A stretch of 5,960 bases of DNA from NCBI GenBank assembly GCA_018400515.1, contig JAGYMR010000180.1:1-5960 (forward strand), given 5' to 3'. Of the stretch, positions 1 to 5,247 are shown piece by piece. A program made the position numbers and the translations under genes. Numbering within the stretch: position 1 is the first letter of the stretch; the number at the start of each line of letters is the position of its first letter. The notes under the pieces were generated by a model that saw only the letters and a program-made list of their open reading frames with translations, was not told where the DNA came from and searched no databases. Source of the DNA: Tangfeifania sp. GTDB lineage: Bacteria; Bacteroidota; Bacteroidia; Bacteroidales; Prolixibacteraceae.

Positions 1-1068
1 CGAAACAGCGACTGCCATTGCCTCAAAATTTTCCTTCAGCTTTTTATCGGAATCGATTTTATCTTCACCGGGGTCCACCTCCTGCATGTAATTTTCCCGG
101 TAGTTGCTCATCAGAAAATCCATTCGTTCCGCCGACTTTCGGATCTCCCGGAGGCGTACCCGCAACAGGGCGATGTGCGCTTTGATTTTGGCTTTTATCT
201 CTTCGATTTTCTCTTTTTCTTCATCAGTAACGGGCGGGGGTTTCTCCTTCCGGAGGTTTTCCAGCTGCTCCATTAACCCGGCGATGTCGTCCCAGTGCCG
301 GGCAATATCTTCTTCGGCCCATTTACAGTAACGGCAATGGCAAATGATTTCAGCCATGTAGGACCTCAGTTCATTTAATTCCATCGATAAGTGGCGGTTT
401 TTAAAATCGTTCTGAATATTGGCTGTTGCGCGGTCCGATACCAAAGCGTGCATTCCTTCATGGATCAATGCCCCTGTCAGTAGATGGGTGTTTTCCTCCC
501 GAAGGGCATTCATCAGTTGTTGGTATAATCGTTTTCCCAGGTATTTGTAAAGTTTCCGGTGCGCGGTTTCACTTTCAAAATACCGGGAAAGCTTTCCCAT
601 TTTTGTTTCAAAATCCTCCTTTTCCGGAGGATTGTTTTTCATTTGGTTATAGGCATTGACGATGGTTCCGGAGTTAAACGTTTTTTGATTGCGGATGATG
701 CCCCCCAGCACCTCTGTTTGATACACTTCGATACAGATTCGGCCTTTATGCAACCCGTGCATCATGAAATAGTCGTCGTTTTGAATGTACATGAAGCGGT
801 TGGGATAGTAAGATTTGATCCGGAGCCAGGCCCTCGAATAGCGTCCGTTATCGTATTCGTCCGGCGACATGTTTTTGCGGGGCAGGTAACTGGGGTTGGA
901 GAGCCTTTGATTGATAATGTTTGAAAACGTTTTCTGGATGAAGTAGCCATCCCTTTGGGTTCCGAGTCTTTTAAAAGGAACATCCCCGTTTGGAAAACTG
1001 TGGTTCGCTGAAAAAAGAAACACCAGAAGGACGAAAAAAGATTGGAAACGGACGGGAAAGTTTTTCAT
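1..1068 (-). CDS. Exported HExxH zinc metallopeptidase-like protein, C-terminus cut by window edge
   Basis: I read this directly from the reverse strand: 356 codons stay open from the ATG at 1068 to the window edge, so the C-terminus is missing. Residues 1-28 look like a signal peptide (basic start, then hydrophobic FFVLLVFLF), so export to the periplasm or surface is likely. HEGMH at residues 203-207, inside a hydrophobic helix (ALIHEGMHALV), is the zincin HExxH signature: two His ligands and the catalytic Glu. About 30 residues on, NELRSYMAE (232-240) offers E233 as the third ligand, as in gluzincins. A CxCxxC cluster follows at C243, C245 and C248. Residues 266-325 are rich in charged residues and Leu and look helical or coiled-coil. 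There is no clear Shine-Dalgarno. It diverges from miaA across 189 bases. Substrate and family are not recognised; the protease call rests on the motif and context, not on homology. Confidence 0.75.
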   Translation of the reverse strand, partial: MKNFPVRFQSFFVLLVFLFSANHSFPNGDVPFKRLGTQRDGYFIQKTFSNIINQRLSNPSYLPRKNMSPDEYDNGRYSRAWLRIKSYYPNRFMYIQNDDYFMMHGLHKGRICIEVYQTEVLGGIIRNQKTFNSGTIVNAYNQMKNNPPEKEDFETKMGKLSRYFESETAHRKLYKYLGKRLYQQLMNALREENTHLLTGALIHEGMHALVSDRATANIQNDFKNRHLSMELNELRSYMAEIICHCRYCKWAEEDIARHWDDIAGLMEQLENLRKEKPPPVTDEEKEKIEEIKAKIKAHIALLRVRLREIRKSAERMDFLMSNYRENYMQEVDPGEDKIDSDKKLKENFEAMAVAVS

Positions 1069-1177
1069 GAAATCGTATTAAAATTTTATGTTTATACGTT
1101 AAAAAGAGCGATTGTTTTCATTTTTTGGTAATTTATATTTTGATGTTCTCCGGAGGAATCCGGTGACCAATTATTTG

Positions 1178-1185
1178 TAGTTTTG
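1178..1185 (+). promoter_or_regulatory. Candidate -7 box of the miaA promoter
   Basis: TAGTTTTG matches the Bacteroidota -7 consensus TAnnTTTG exactly. It lies 72 bases before the miaA start, which would put transcription start near 1191. No good TTTG -33 box is seen at the usual 19-21 base spacing, so this is a half-supported promoter. An eight-base pattern with two free positions can occur by chance in AT-rich DNA. Confidence 0.4.
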
Positions 1186-1257
1186 CAGGGGTGTTGACAG
1201 AGAAAAATGATGCCAGAAGAAATGACATGCAAAAATGAATCATAAAACAGTCCGGGC

Positions 1258-2199
1258 ATGAACGCGAACAACGCTCCGTATAACCTTGTAACGATCCTGG
1301 GTCCCACGGCCACGGGGAAAACCGGTTTGGCGGCCCACCTGGCCCTCCAAATTGGCGGGGAGATCATTTCGGCAGATTCAAGGCAGGTTTACCGTGGAAT
1401 GGATGTGGGGACCGGCAAGGACCTGCAGGATTATATTGTAGATGGGCGCCCCGTTCCATTCCATCTGGTGGATATTGAGGAGCCGGGGGCGCACTACAAC
1501 GTTTACCGGTTTCAGACCGATTTTGCCCGGGTTTTTGAAGACATTCGTTCGCGTGAAAAATTTCCTGTACTGTGTGGTGGCAGCGGGTTGTACCTCGAAG
1601 CGGTGCTGAAAGATTACCGGCTGATCCGGGTGCCTCCTGACCAAAATCTGCGCAGGGAACTGGAAGGAAAATCGCTGGAAGAACTCACAGGGATCCTTAA
1701 AGCCATGAAACCCCGCCTGCATAATAAAACCGATATTGAAACCCCGCGGCGTGCCCTTCGCGCCATCGAGATTGAAAGGTATTACCGGGAGCATCCGGAA
1801 CATGAAAATAACCTGCCCCGGATCAACAGTTTAAATGTGGGGGTGAAATTTGACCGTGAAACAAGGCGCCGGCGCATTACGCAGCGGCTGCAACAGCGGC
1901 TGGAAGAGGGGATGCTGGAGGAGGTGCAGCGCCTGCTCGACCACGGGTTGACACCGGAGCAGCTTATTTACTACGGACTTGAATACAAATACCTGACCCT
2001 GTATCTGACCGGAAAATTGTCGTACGGGGAGATGTTCGAAAAACTGGAGATTGCCATCCACCAGTTTGCCAAACGGCAGATGACCTGGTTCCGGGGAATG
2101 GAGAGGCGGGGGACGGAAATTCACTGGATCGACGGGCATTGGCCGCTGGAGGAGAAAGTGGCGAAAATCCGGAACCTCCTGGTCCAGGGGGATATGTAA
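1258..2199 (+). CDS. miaA: tRNA dimethylallyltransferase MiaA (divergent form)
   Basis: MiaA transfers a dimethylallyl group from DMAPP to N6 of A37 in tRNAs reading UNN codons, giving i6A37 in the cytoplasm. At 313 residues it has the usual length. Visible motifs are the P-loop GPTATGKT (15-22), the substrate segment SADSRQVYRGMDVGTGKD (38-55) with D40, HLVDIEEP (69-76), GGSGLYLEA (107-115), the PRRALRAIEI stretch (163-172) and the C-terminal FAKRQMTWFR (270-279). Two places differ from the common form: GTGKD where GTAKP is usual, and YGLEYKYL where a GYKE-type motif is usual. The ATG at 1258 is the first possible start, because an in-frame TAA sits at 1243-1245. There is no Shine-Dalgarno. 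The gene stands alone: divergent from the metallopeptidase, convergent with the thioesterase. Many Bacteroidota carry two miaA paralogues; I infer this is the less typical one. Confidence 0.95.
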   Translation: MNANNAPYNLVTILGPTATGKTGLAAHLALQIGGEIISADSRQVYRGMDVGTGKDLQDYIVDGRPVPFHLVDIEEPGAHYNVYRFQTDFARVFEDIRSREKFPVLCGGSGLYLEAVLKDYRLIRVPPDQNLRRELEGKSLEELTGILKAMKPRLHNKTDIETPRRALRAIEIERYYREHPEHENNLPRINSLNVGVKFDRETRRRRITQRLQQRLEEGMLEEVQRLLDHGLTPEQLIYYGLEYKYLTLYLTGKLSYGEMFEKLEIAIHQFAKRQMTWFRGMERRGTEIHWIDGHWPLEEKVAKIRNLLVQGDM

Positions 2200-2204
2200 A
2201 AACG

Positions 2205-2250
2205 CCTGCTCAAAAATCCCCTTTTTGCCGGCAGGATCACTCATTTTTTT
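2205..2250. terminator. Two-way intrinsic terminator between miaA and the thioesterase gene
   Basis: CCTGC (2205-2209) pairs with GCAGG (2231-2235). After a small internal loop, CAAAAA (2211-2216) pairs with TTTTTG (2222-2227) around a five-base loop. On the plus strand a run of seven T follows at 2244-2250. On the minus strand the hairpin is followed by a five-T run (complement of 2198-2202). It starts 5 bases after the miaA stop and ends just before the thioesterase stop (2237-2239), so it fits convergent termination of both genes. The inner stem is A-T only, so strength is uncertain. Confidence 0.6.
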
Positions 2251-2980
2251 CCGGTCGCTGCCGCCAGCCCAGTCTCGCCCGAATCAGCTCGGCGCCGTCT
2301 CTTTCGCGGATCACGCTGCAAAGGTGATGGGCATTGTCTTGCTCCTGCTTTTTTACAGCCAGCCGGTCGTCGGGAAGTCCCTCTTTTAAAAAGTTGATCT
2401 CCAGTTCGGCCAGTTCGTATTGATCATGGAAGGCAAAGGAAAAACTGTCAATGATGCGTTCCAGGTAACGGCCGCTGTTAAAGTGCTGGTTGATGTCGAT
2501 CTCGTTGAAGCGCACCCGGCTGAACCGGAGCGGTGCACCGGTTTGGGGTGATTTTACTTTCGAGGCATTGGTACTGAAAACATTTTCAGCGTGTGCAGGG
2601 AAATCCTCCAGCGCCGATAATCGAACGATCCGTTTATTGGCGGCATCGAGAATGAGCCAGCTGCTGGTTGCCTGAATGATGTTGTTGCCATGGCCATCCA
2701 CAAAATTAAAATCGCGGTATCCGAAAAATCCGTCGGTGCCGCGGGACCATGTTTCAAGTGTGAAATCCTCGGTCCACCGGGGGCGCCGGCTGATCTTCAT
2801 GAGCAAACGGGATAGCACCCAAAACTGATTTTTTTCTTTTAGCTGGTGGTAGCCAAAACCCAGTATATGGGCATGTTCCCAGGCAATCTCCTGCATCTGG
2901 TAAAACATAAAGGAGGTGGATAACTTCCCGAAACGGTTGATAAAATAGGATTTTGTTGAAAGCCGTTGTTGGTGTTTCAT
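2237..2980 (-). CDS. Acyl-ACP thioesterase, FatA/FatB family
   Basis: This enzyme hydrolyses acyl-ACP to free fatty acid and ACP in the cytoplasm, ending or diverting fatty-acid synthesis. The 247 residues fit a bacterial double-hotdog acyl-ACP thioesterase. The first hotdog half spans roughly 8-125, with the long helix FMFYQMQEIAWEHAHILG (24-41) and WVLSRLLMKI (54-63). The second half carries the family's catalytic-type motif EIDINQHFNSGRYLERIID (160-178): D162, N164 and H166 match the Asp-Asn-His positions, and N168 and Y172 fit the conserved 'NQHVNNxxY' pattern. SSWLILD (106-112) is also typical. The start at 2980 has no strong Shine-Dalgarno. The gene converges with miaA and diverges from map. 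Chain-length preference cannot be read from the sequence. Confidence 0.88.
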   Translation of the reverse strand: MKHQQRLSTKSYFINRFGKLSTSFMFYQMQEIAWEHAHILGFGYHQLKEKNQFWVLSRLLMKISRRPRWTEDFTLETWSRGTDGFFGYRDFNFVDGHGNNIIQATSSWLILDAANKRIVRLSALEDFPAHAENVFSTNASKVKSPQTGAPLRFSRVRFNEIDINQHFNSGRYLERIIDSFSFAFHDQYELAELEINFLKEGLPDDRLAVKKQEQDNAHHLCSVIRERDGAELIRARLGWRQRPEKNE

Positions 2981-3087
2981 GGTGCTTCTTTTATTCTGGC
3001 TCGGGGACCACCGGGATGCATTGGTTCGTCCATTCTTCTATCCGAAAGTGAAATGCATGCCTGATCCGGATCCTGCCGCCGAATTCT

Positions 3088-3117
3088 CCGGGAGTCCCGG
3101 TCTTTTTTGTTTTTTTG
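3088..3117 (+). terminator. Terminator-like hairpin with no plus-strand gene upstream
   Basis: CCGGG (3088-3092), loop AGT, CCCGG (3096-3100), then a T-rich tail interrupted by single C and G bases (3101-3116). It reads as an intrinsic terminator on the plus strand only. The nearest plus-strand gene upstream is miaA, about 890 bases away with its own terminator. It may stop read-through or antisense transcripts before the map promoter, or mark the 3' end of a small RNA. On the minus strand the same hairpin would lie in the thioesterase leader. The stem is short (5 bp). Confidence 0.35.
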
Positions 3118-3134
3118 CGGTTTATAATTTTCCG

Positions 3135-3142
3135 CAAATTTA
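3135..3142 (-). promoter_or_regulatory. Candidate -7 box of the thioesterase promoter
   Basis: Reverse-strand TAAATTTG matches TAnnTTTG exactly. It predicts transcription start near 3128 and a leader of about 150 bases before the thioesterase ATG at 2980. No TTG -33 box stands at the proper distance. The 311-base divergent gap 2981-3291 otherwise holds only the hairpin at 3088-3117 and the map promoter candidate. Confidence 0.4.
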
Positions 3143-3256
3143 TAATCATTTTTGTTAAACATGGTGGTGTTTCTGACTATTTTAGCTGGCACCCGGCGGG
3201 ACGTGCATTACTGAAAAAATTAAAAATATAAACGAGCGTAATGAACATTTTTCAAT

Positions 3257-3264
3257 TATTTTTG
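3257..3264 (+). promoter_or_regulatory. Candidate -7 box of the map promoter
   Basis: TATTTTTG matches TAnnTTTG exactly, 27 bases before the map ATG. The predicted transcription start near 3270 leaves a short leader of about 20 bases. The -33 element is not recognisable. Confidence 0.45.
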
Positions 3265-3291
3265 TGGGAATAAAAAAATCATATTCTTGAT

Positions 3292-4074
3292 ATGGGTGAA
3301 ATAATTATTAAAACTCCGGAACAAATCGAAGGAATACGGAAAAGCAGCCGGCTTGCGGCTGCCGCTCTTGATTTTGCCGAACAGTTTGTTCAGGAGGGGG
3401 TGGATACGGAATTTATTGATGGCAAAATTGAAGAATACATTCGTGCGCATGATGCGGTTCCTGCGCCAAAAGGGTATAACGGATTTCCCAAAGCCACGTG
3501 TATTTCGCCCAATGAAGTGGTCTGTCACGGAATCCCTTCCAAAAAAGTAACCTTAAAAAAGGGGGATATTCTGAACATCGATATAACCACCATTCTGGAC
3601 GGTTACTATGGCGATACTTCGCGGATGTTTTCCGTGGGACAGATTTCTGATGAGGCCCGCGGATTGATTGATGCAGCCCGCCACTGCCTGGACCTGGGCA
3701 TTCAGCAGGTTAAGCCGGGGAATTATTTTGGCAACATCGGTTATGTAATTAACCGTTTTGCAAAAGCCCGCGGTTACAGTGTTGTTTATGAATTTTGCGG
3801 TCATGGGGTGGGGTTGGCGTTTCACGAAGCTCCGCAGGTGGATCACGCTTTAAACAAAAAAAACAGAGGGGCCCGCATGAAACCGGGAATGATCTTTACC
3901 ATTGAACCCATGATCAATCTGGGACGATCCGCTACTTCGATCGATAAAACCGATGGGTGGACTGCCCGTACGATCGATCATAAACTTTCAGCGCAGTTTG
4001 AGCATACGATACTGGTGACTCCCACCGGGTATGAAGTGCTTACCGATATTCACGGAAATTATCCCAAAACATAA
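3292..4074 (+). CDS. map: Methionine aminopeptidase, type I
   Basis: Map removes the initiator Met from nascent proteins when the second residue is small; it works in the cytoplasm at the ribosome exit. At 260 residues it is a minimal type I enzyme with the pita-bread fold. All five metal ligands are visible at nearly E. coli positions: D97 (NIDIT), D108 (YGDTSRMF), H171 (GHGVG), E205 (TIEPM) and E236 (QFEHT). The substrate-binding histidines H79 (VVCHGIP) and H178 (AFHEAP) are also present. There is no N-terminal zinc-finger or SH3-type extension. The ATG at 3292 begins the family's usual IIIKTPEQIEGIRKS start and lacks a Shine-Dalgarno. The gene is alone between two minus-strand genes. Many Bacteroidota also keep a map in the ribosomal-protein cluster near secY and infA, so I infer this may be a second copy. 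Confidence 0.96.
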   Translation: MGEIIIKTPEQIEGIRKSSRLAAAALDFAEQFVQEGVDTEFIDGKIEEYIRAHDAVPAPKGYNGFPKATCISPNEVVCHGIPSKKVTLKKGDILNIDITTILDGYYGDTSRMFSVGQISDEARGLIDAARHCLDLGIQQVKPGNYFGNIGYVINRFAKARGYSVVYEFCGHGVGLAFHEAPQVDHALNKKNRGARMKPGMIFTIEPMINLGRSATSIDKTDGWTARTIDHKLSAQFEHTILVTPTGYEVLTDIHGNYPKT

Positions 4075-4076
4075 AA

Positions 4077-4098
4077 AGAGCCGGCATCTGCCGGCTCT
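4077..4098. terminator. Strong hairpin terminator shared by map and the repeat-protein gene
   Basis: A perfect 10-bp inverted repeat, AGAGCCGGCA / TGCCGGCTCT, with a two-base centre, starts two bases after the map stop. On the minus strand it is followed by TTTT at once (complement of 4073-4076), the classic intrinsic form for the gene ending at 4133. On the plus strand the tail (CTGTTGCTGTTT) is only moderately T-rich, so map termination here is likely but less certain. Confidence 0.75.
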
Positions 4099-4132
4099 CT
4101 GTTGCTGTTTCCATGACTTGTTGCTCCGTTTT

Positions 4133-4750
4133 CTATTTTCCGTTCCAGTACCGGTAATCGATCATCCAGGTCTCAATTTCCAGCTTCGGGTCTTTTTCTT
4201 CTTTCATCAAGAATGTCCGGGTTCCGAATTTTTTCCTGTTTTTGATACTCCCATACATGGTGTCGTTGTTTTTTCCTTCTTTTTCTTTTACCTCTTTTTT
4301 TACTTCACCTTCTTTTTCAAAAGAGGGGTTGTCCAGCATCCAGCTTTCCATTTTCAGGGGCCCTTCATTCGCTTCTTCAAGGGAATAAGCTGCACTGAAA
4401 AGGTTGTCATTCAACATCCAGTCTTCCAGTTCCAGGACTTTTTCCGTTGCGGCTTCCATTTCCATGGCTGAAAAGAAGTTGCTTTCGTTGGTCATCCATG
4501 CTTCCAGTTCATTGGCCTTCTCTGTTTCCACATCCAGGGAAATCGTGCTGAAAAAGTTGCTTTCGTTGGTCATCCATGCCTCCAGCTCCATGGCTTTTTC
4601 TGTTTCCTCTGCCAGAAGGGCATTGAATGAATGGGTGCTGCTTGTCTTTGCCAAAGCCGGGCTACCGCCAAGTATGCTACCTAAAAGATATCCTGCTAAA
4701 ACGACAATTGAATTTAAGCTTGCTTTCCGAACATTGTTTCTTGTTTTCAT
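4133..4750 (-). CDS. Exported small protein with five LExWM repeat motifs, family not recognised
   Basis: No function is recognised. With the start at 4750 it has 205 residues. Residues 1-34 form a signal peptide: basic MKTRNNVRK, a hydrophobic core (SIVVLAGYLLGSILGG) and a probable cleavage after ALA (32-34). The mature part carries repeats with consensus E-K-x-x-E-L-E-x-W-M-x-[ND]-x-x-x-F. The Trp residues are W59, W85, W111 and W137, exactly 26 apart, and W195 comes after a highly charged linker (about 145-187). The first two units are almost identical. There is no cysteine, lipobox or recognisable enzyme motif. An alternative ATG at 4783 would add 11 residues, but I prefer 4750 because AGGAGG lies 7 bases upstream and the signal peptide begins there. 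The mature protein is strongly acidic in the repeats and mixed-charge in the linker. It could be a structural or adhesive surface protein, or a precursor of repeated peptides; both are guesses. Confidence 0.85.
   Translation of the reverse strand: MKTRNNVRKASLNSIVVLAGYLLGSILGGSPALAKTSSTHSFNALLAEETEKAMELEAWMTNESNFFSTISLDVETEKANELEAWMTNESNFFSAMEMEAATEKVLELEDWMLNDNLFSAAYSLEEANEGPLKMESWMLDNPSFEKEGEVKKEVKEKEGKNNDTMYGSIKNRKKFGTRTFLMKEEKDPKLEIETWMIDYRYWNGK
4319..4606 (-). repeat. Tandem 78-bp coding repeats (four units, first two nearly identical)
   Basis: Four in-frame units cover residues 49-144 of the repeat protein. Units 1 (4606-4529) and 2 (4528-4451) are close copies: 24 bases are identical at 4556-4579 and 4478-4501, offset by 78. 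Unit 3 (4450-4373) keeps the 26-residue spacing although it has lost one residue after WM and gained one later. Unit 4 (4372-4319) is the most diverged, and shortened. The gradient suggests recent duplication at the N-terminal end. Confidence 0.85.
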
Positions 4751-4757
4751 GACTTTT

Positions 4758-4763
4758 CCTCCT
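4758..4763 (-). promoter_or_regulatory. Strong Shine-Dalgarno deciding the repeat-protein start
   Basis: Reverse-strand AGGAGG stands 7 bases before the ATG at 4750, ideal spacing. It fixes the start over the upstream in-frame ATG at 4783. The neighbouring genes show no such site, and Bacteroidota genes in general seldom use one. Confidence 0.75.
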
Positions 4764-4892
4764 GTTTGATTTATCGTATTCATTTTTTTAATTTTTAACT
4801 TTTACTTCTAAGACGCTGCTTTTTTTGATTCGTTACACTTTTATAGAACTTTTTTTAAGATTGTACTGTTTTTTGCCTTGTTGTTTGCTATA

Positions 4893-4924
4893 CAAATATA
4901 TGAATAAAAAATAATACCATGCAA
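4893..4924 (-). promoter_or_regulatory. Promoter of the repeat-protein gene
   Basis: Reverse-strand TATATTTG (4900-4893) matches TAnnTTTG exactly. A TTG (4924-4922) lies 21 bases upstream of it, in the accepted range for the Bacteroidota -33 element. This is the best-formed promoter in the window. Transcription would start near 4887, giving a leader of about 135 bases, AT-rich and with no structure I can recognise. Confidence 0.6.
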
Positions 4925-5202
4925 TACATAGTACTATTTTTTTTATGATATTTTTCATCTTTTTTTCTTTCTGCTTGTTTTACAGCGGATTATAAAATAA
5001 AAAAAATGGATTTTTTTTTGCCGGTTTCATTCAGGGGGAGTGTTTTCGTTAAAAAGAGTGAGAAAAGGGGGCATTTTATGAATTTGCGGCCATAGAAAAT
5101 TTTCTCATACCTCTTTTCAGGCGTCTTTCCTCCGGAGATGTTTTCCTGTTTTAGAGATGCAGGTGTTATTTCAGTGACGTTTTTCAATGGCACGGATGAT
5201 CC
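4925..5202. other. AT-rich intergenic region between divergent genes
   Basis: I see no convincing gene here. A 67-codon reverse ORF with a GTG start (5193-4990) is lysine-rich with no family features and looks like chance. The region holds long T runs, a perfect 12-base palindrome AGAAAATTTTCT (5094-5105), and a TGAGAAAA (5059-5066) / TTTTCTCA (5100-5107) inverted pair that overlaps it. These might be an operator or leader structure for either flanking gene, but AT-rich DNA makes such patterns cheap. Confidence 0.4.
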
Positions 5203-5231
5203 TTTTGCTTCAAAAAAAAATCGTTTCTTTG
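5203..5231 (+). promoter_or_regulatory. Weak candidate promoter of rimO
   Basis: TTTCTTTG (5224-5231) matches TAnnTTTG except at the second base. TTTTG (5203-5207) lies 16 bases upstream, shorter than the usual 19-21. If used, transcription would start about 10 bases before the rimO ATG, leaving almost no leader. No better candidate was seen nearby. Confidence 0.25.
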
Positions 5232-5247
5232 TGCAAAAATTCAGCGG

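Noticed and set aside
559..924. Plus-strand ORF opposite the metallopeptidase
   Set aside because: The reverse frame is open for 356 codons with a signal peptide and HEGMH, and this ORF is its complement without features.
1147..1158. A 12-base match (TCTCCGGAGGAA) between the miaA upstream region and the reverse strand near 5127-5138
   Set aside because: About two 12-base matches are expected by chance in a window this size counting both strands, and the core is a self-complementary 8-mer, so it is not evidence of shared regulation.
3000..3060. Possible tRNA fragment with a GGTTCGTCC T-arm-like string
   Set aside because: No acceptor stem, anticodon arm or D arm can be folded around it.
2977..3192. 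Reverse ORF of 71 codons whose stop overlaps the thioesterase ATG (ATGA)
   Set aside because: The overlap looks like translational coupling, but the peptide is Arg/Lys-rich without family features, its start lies upstream of the candidate thioesterase promoter at 3135-3142, and it runs through the GC-rich hairpin. Probably chance.
4031..4769. Plus-strand ORFs 4031-4471 and 4404-4769 opposite the repeat gene
   Set aside because: They are antisense to a gene with a clear signal peptide, Shine-Dalgarno and promoter. Their Phe- and Ser-rich translations are the shadow of Lys/Glu-rich repeats.
4990..5193. Reverse ORF of 67 codons with a GTG start
   Set aside because: It has no ribosome site, no recognisable promoter and no domain features, and it lies in AT-rich intergenic DNA. 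Its lysine, phenylalanine and isoleucine content follows from the base composition.
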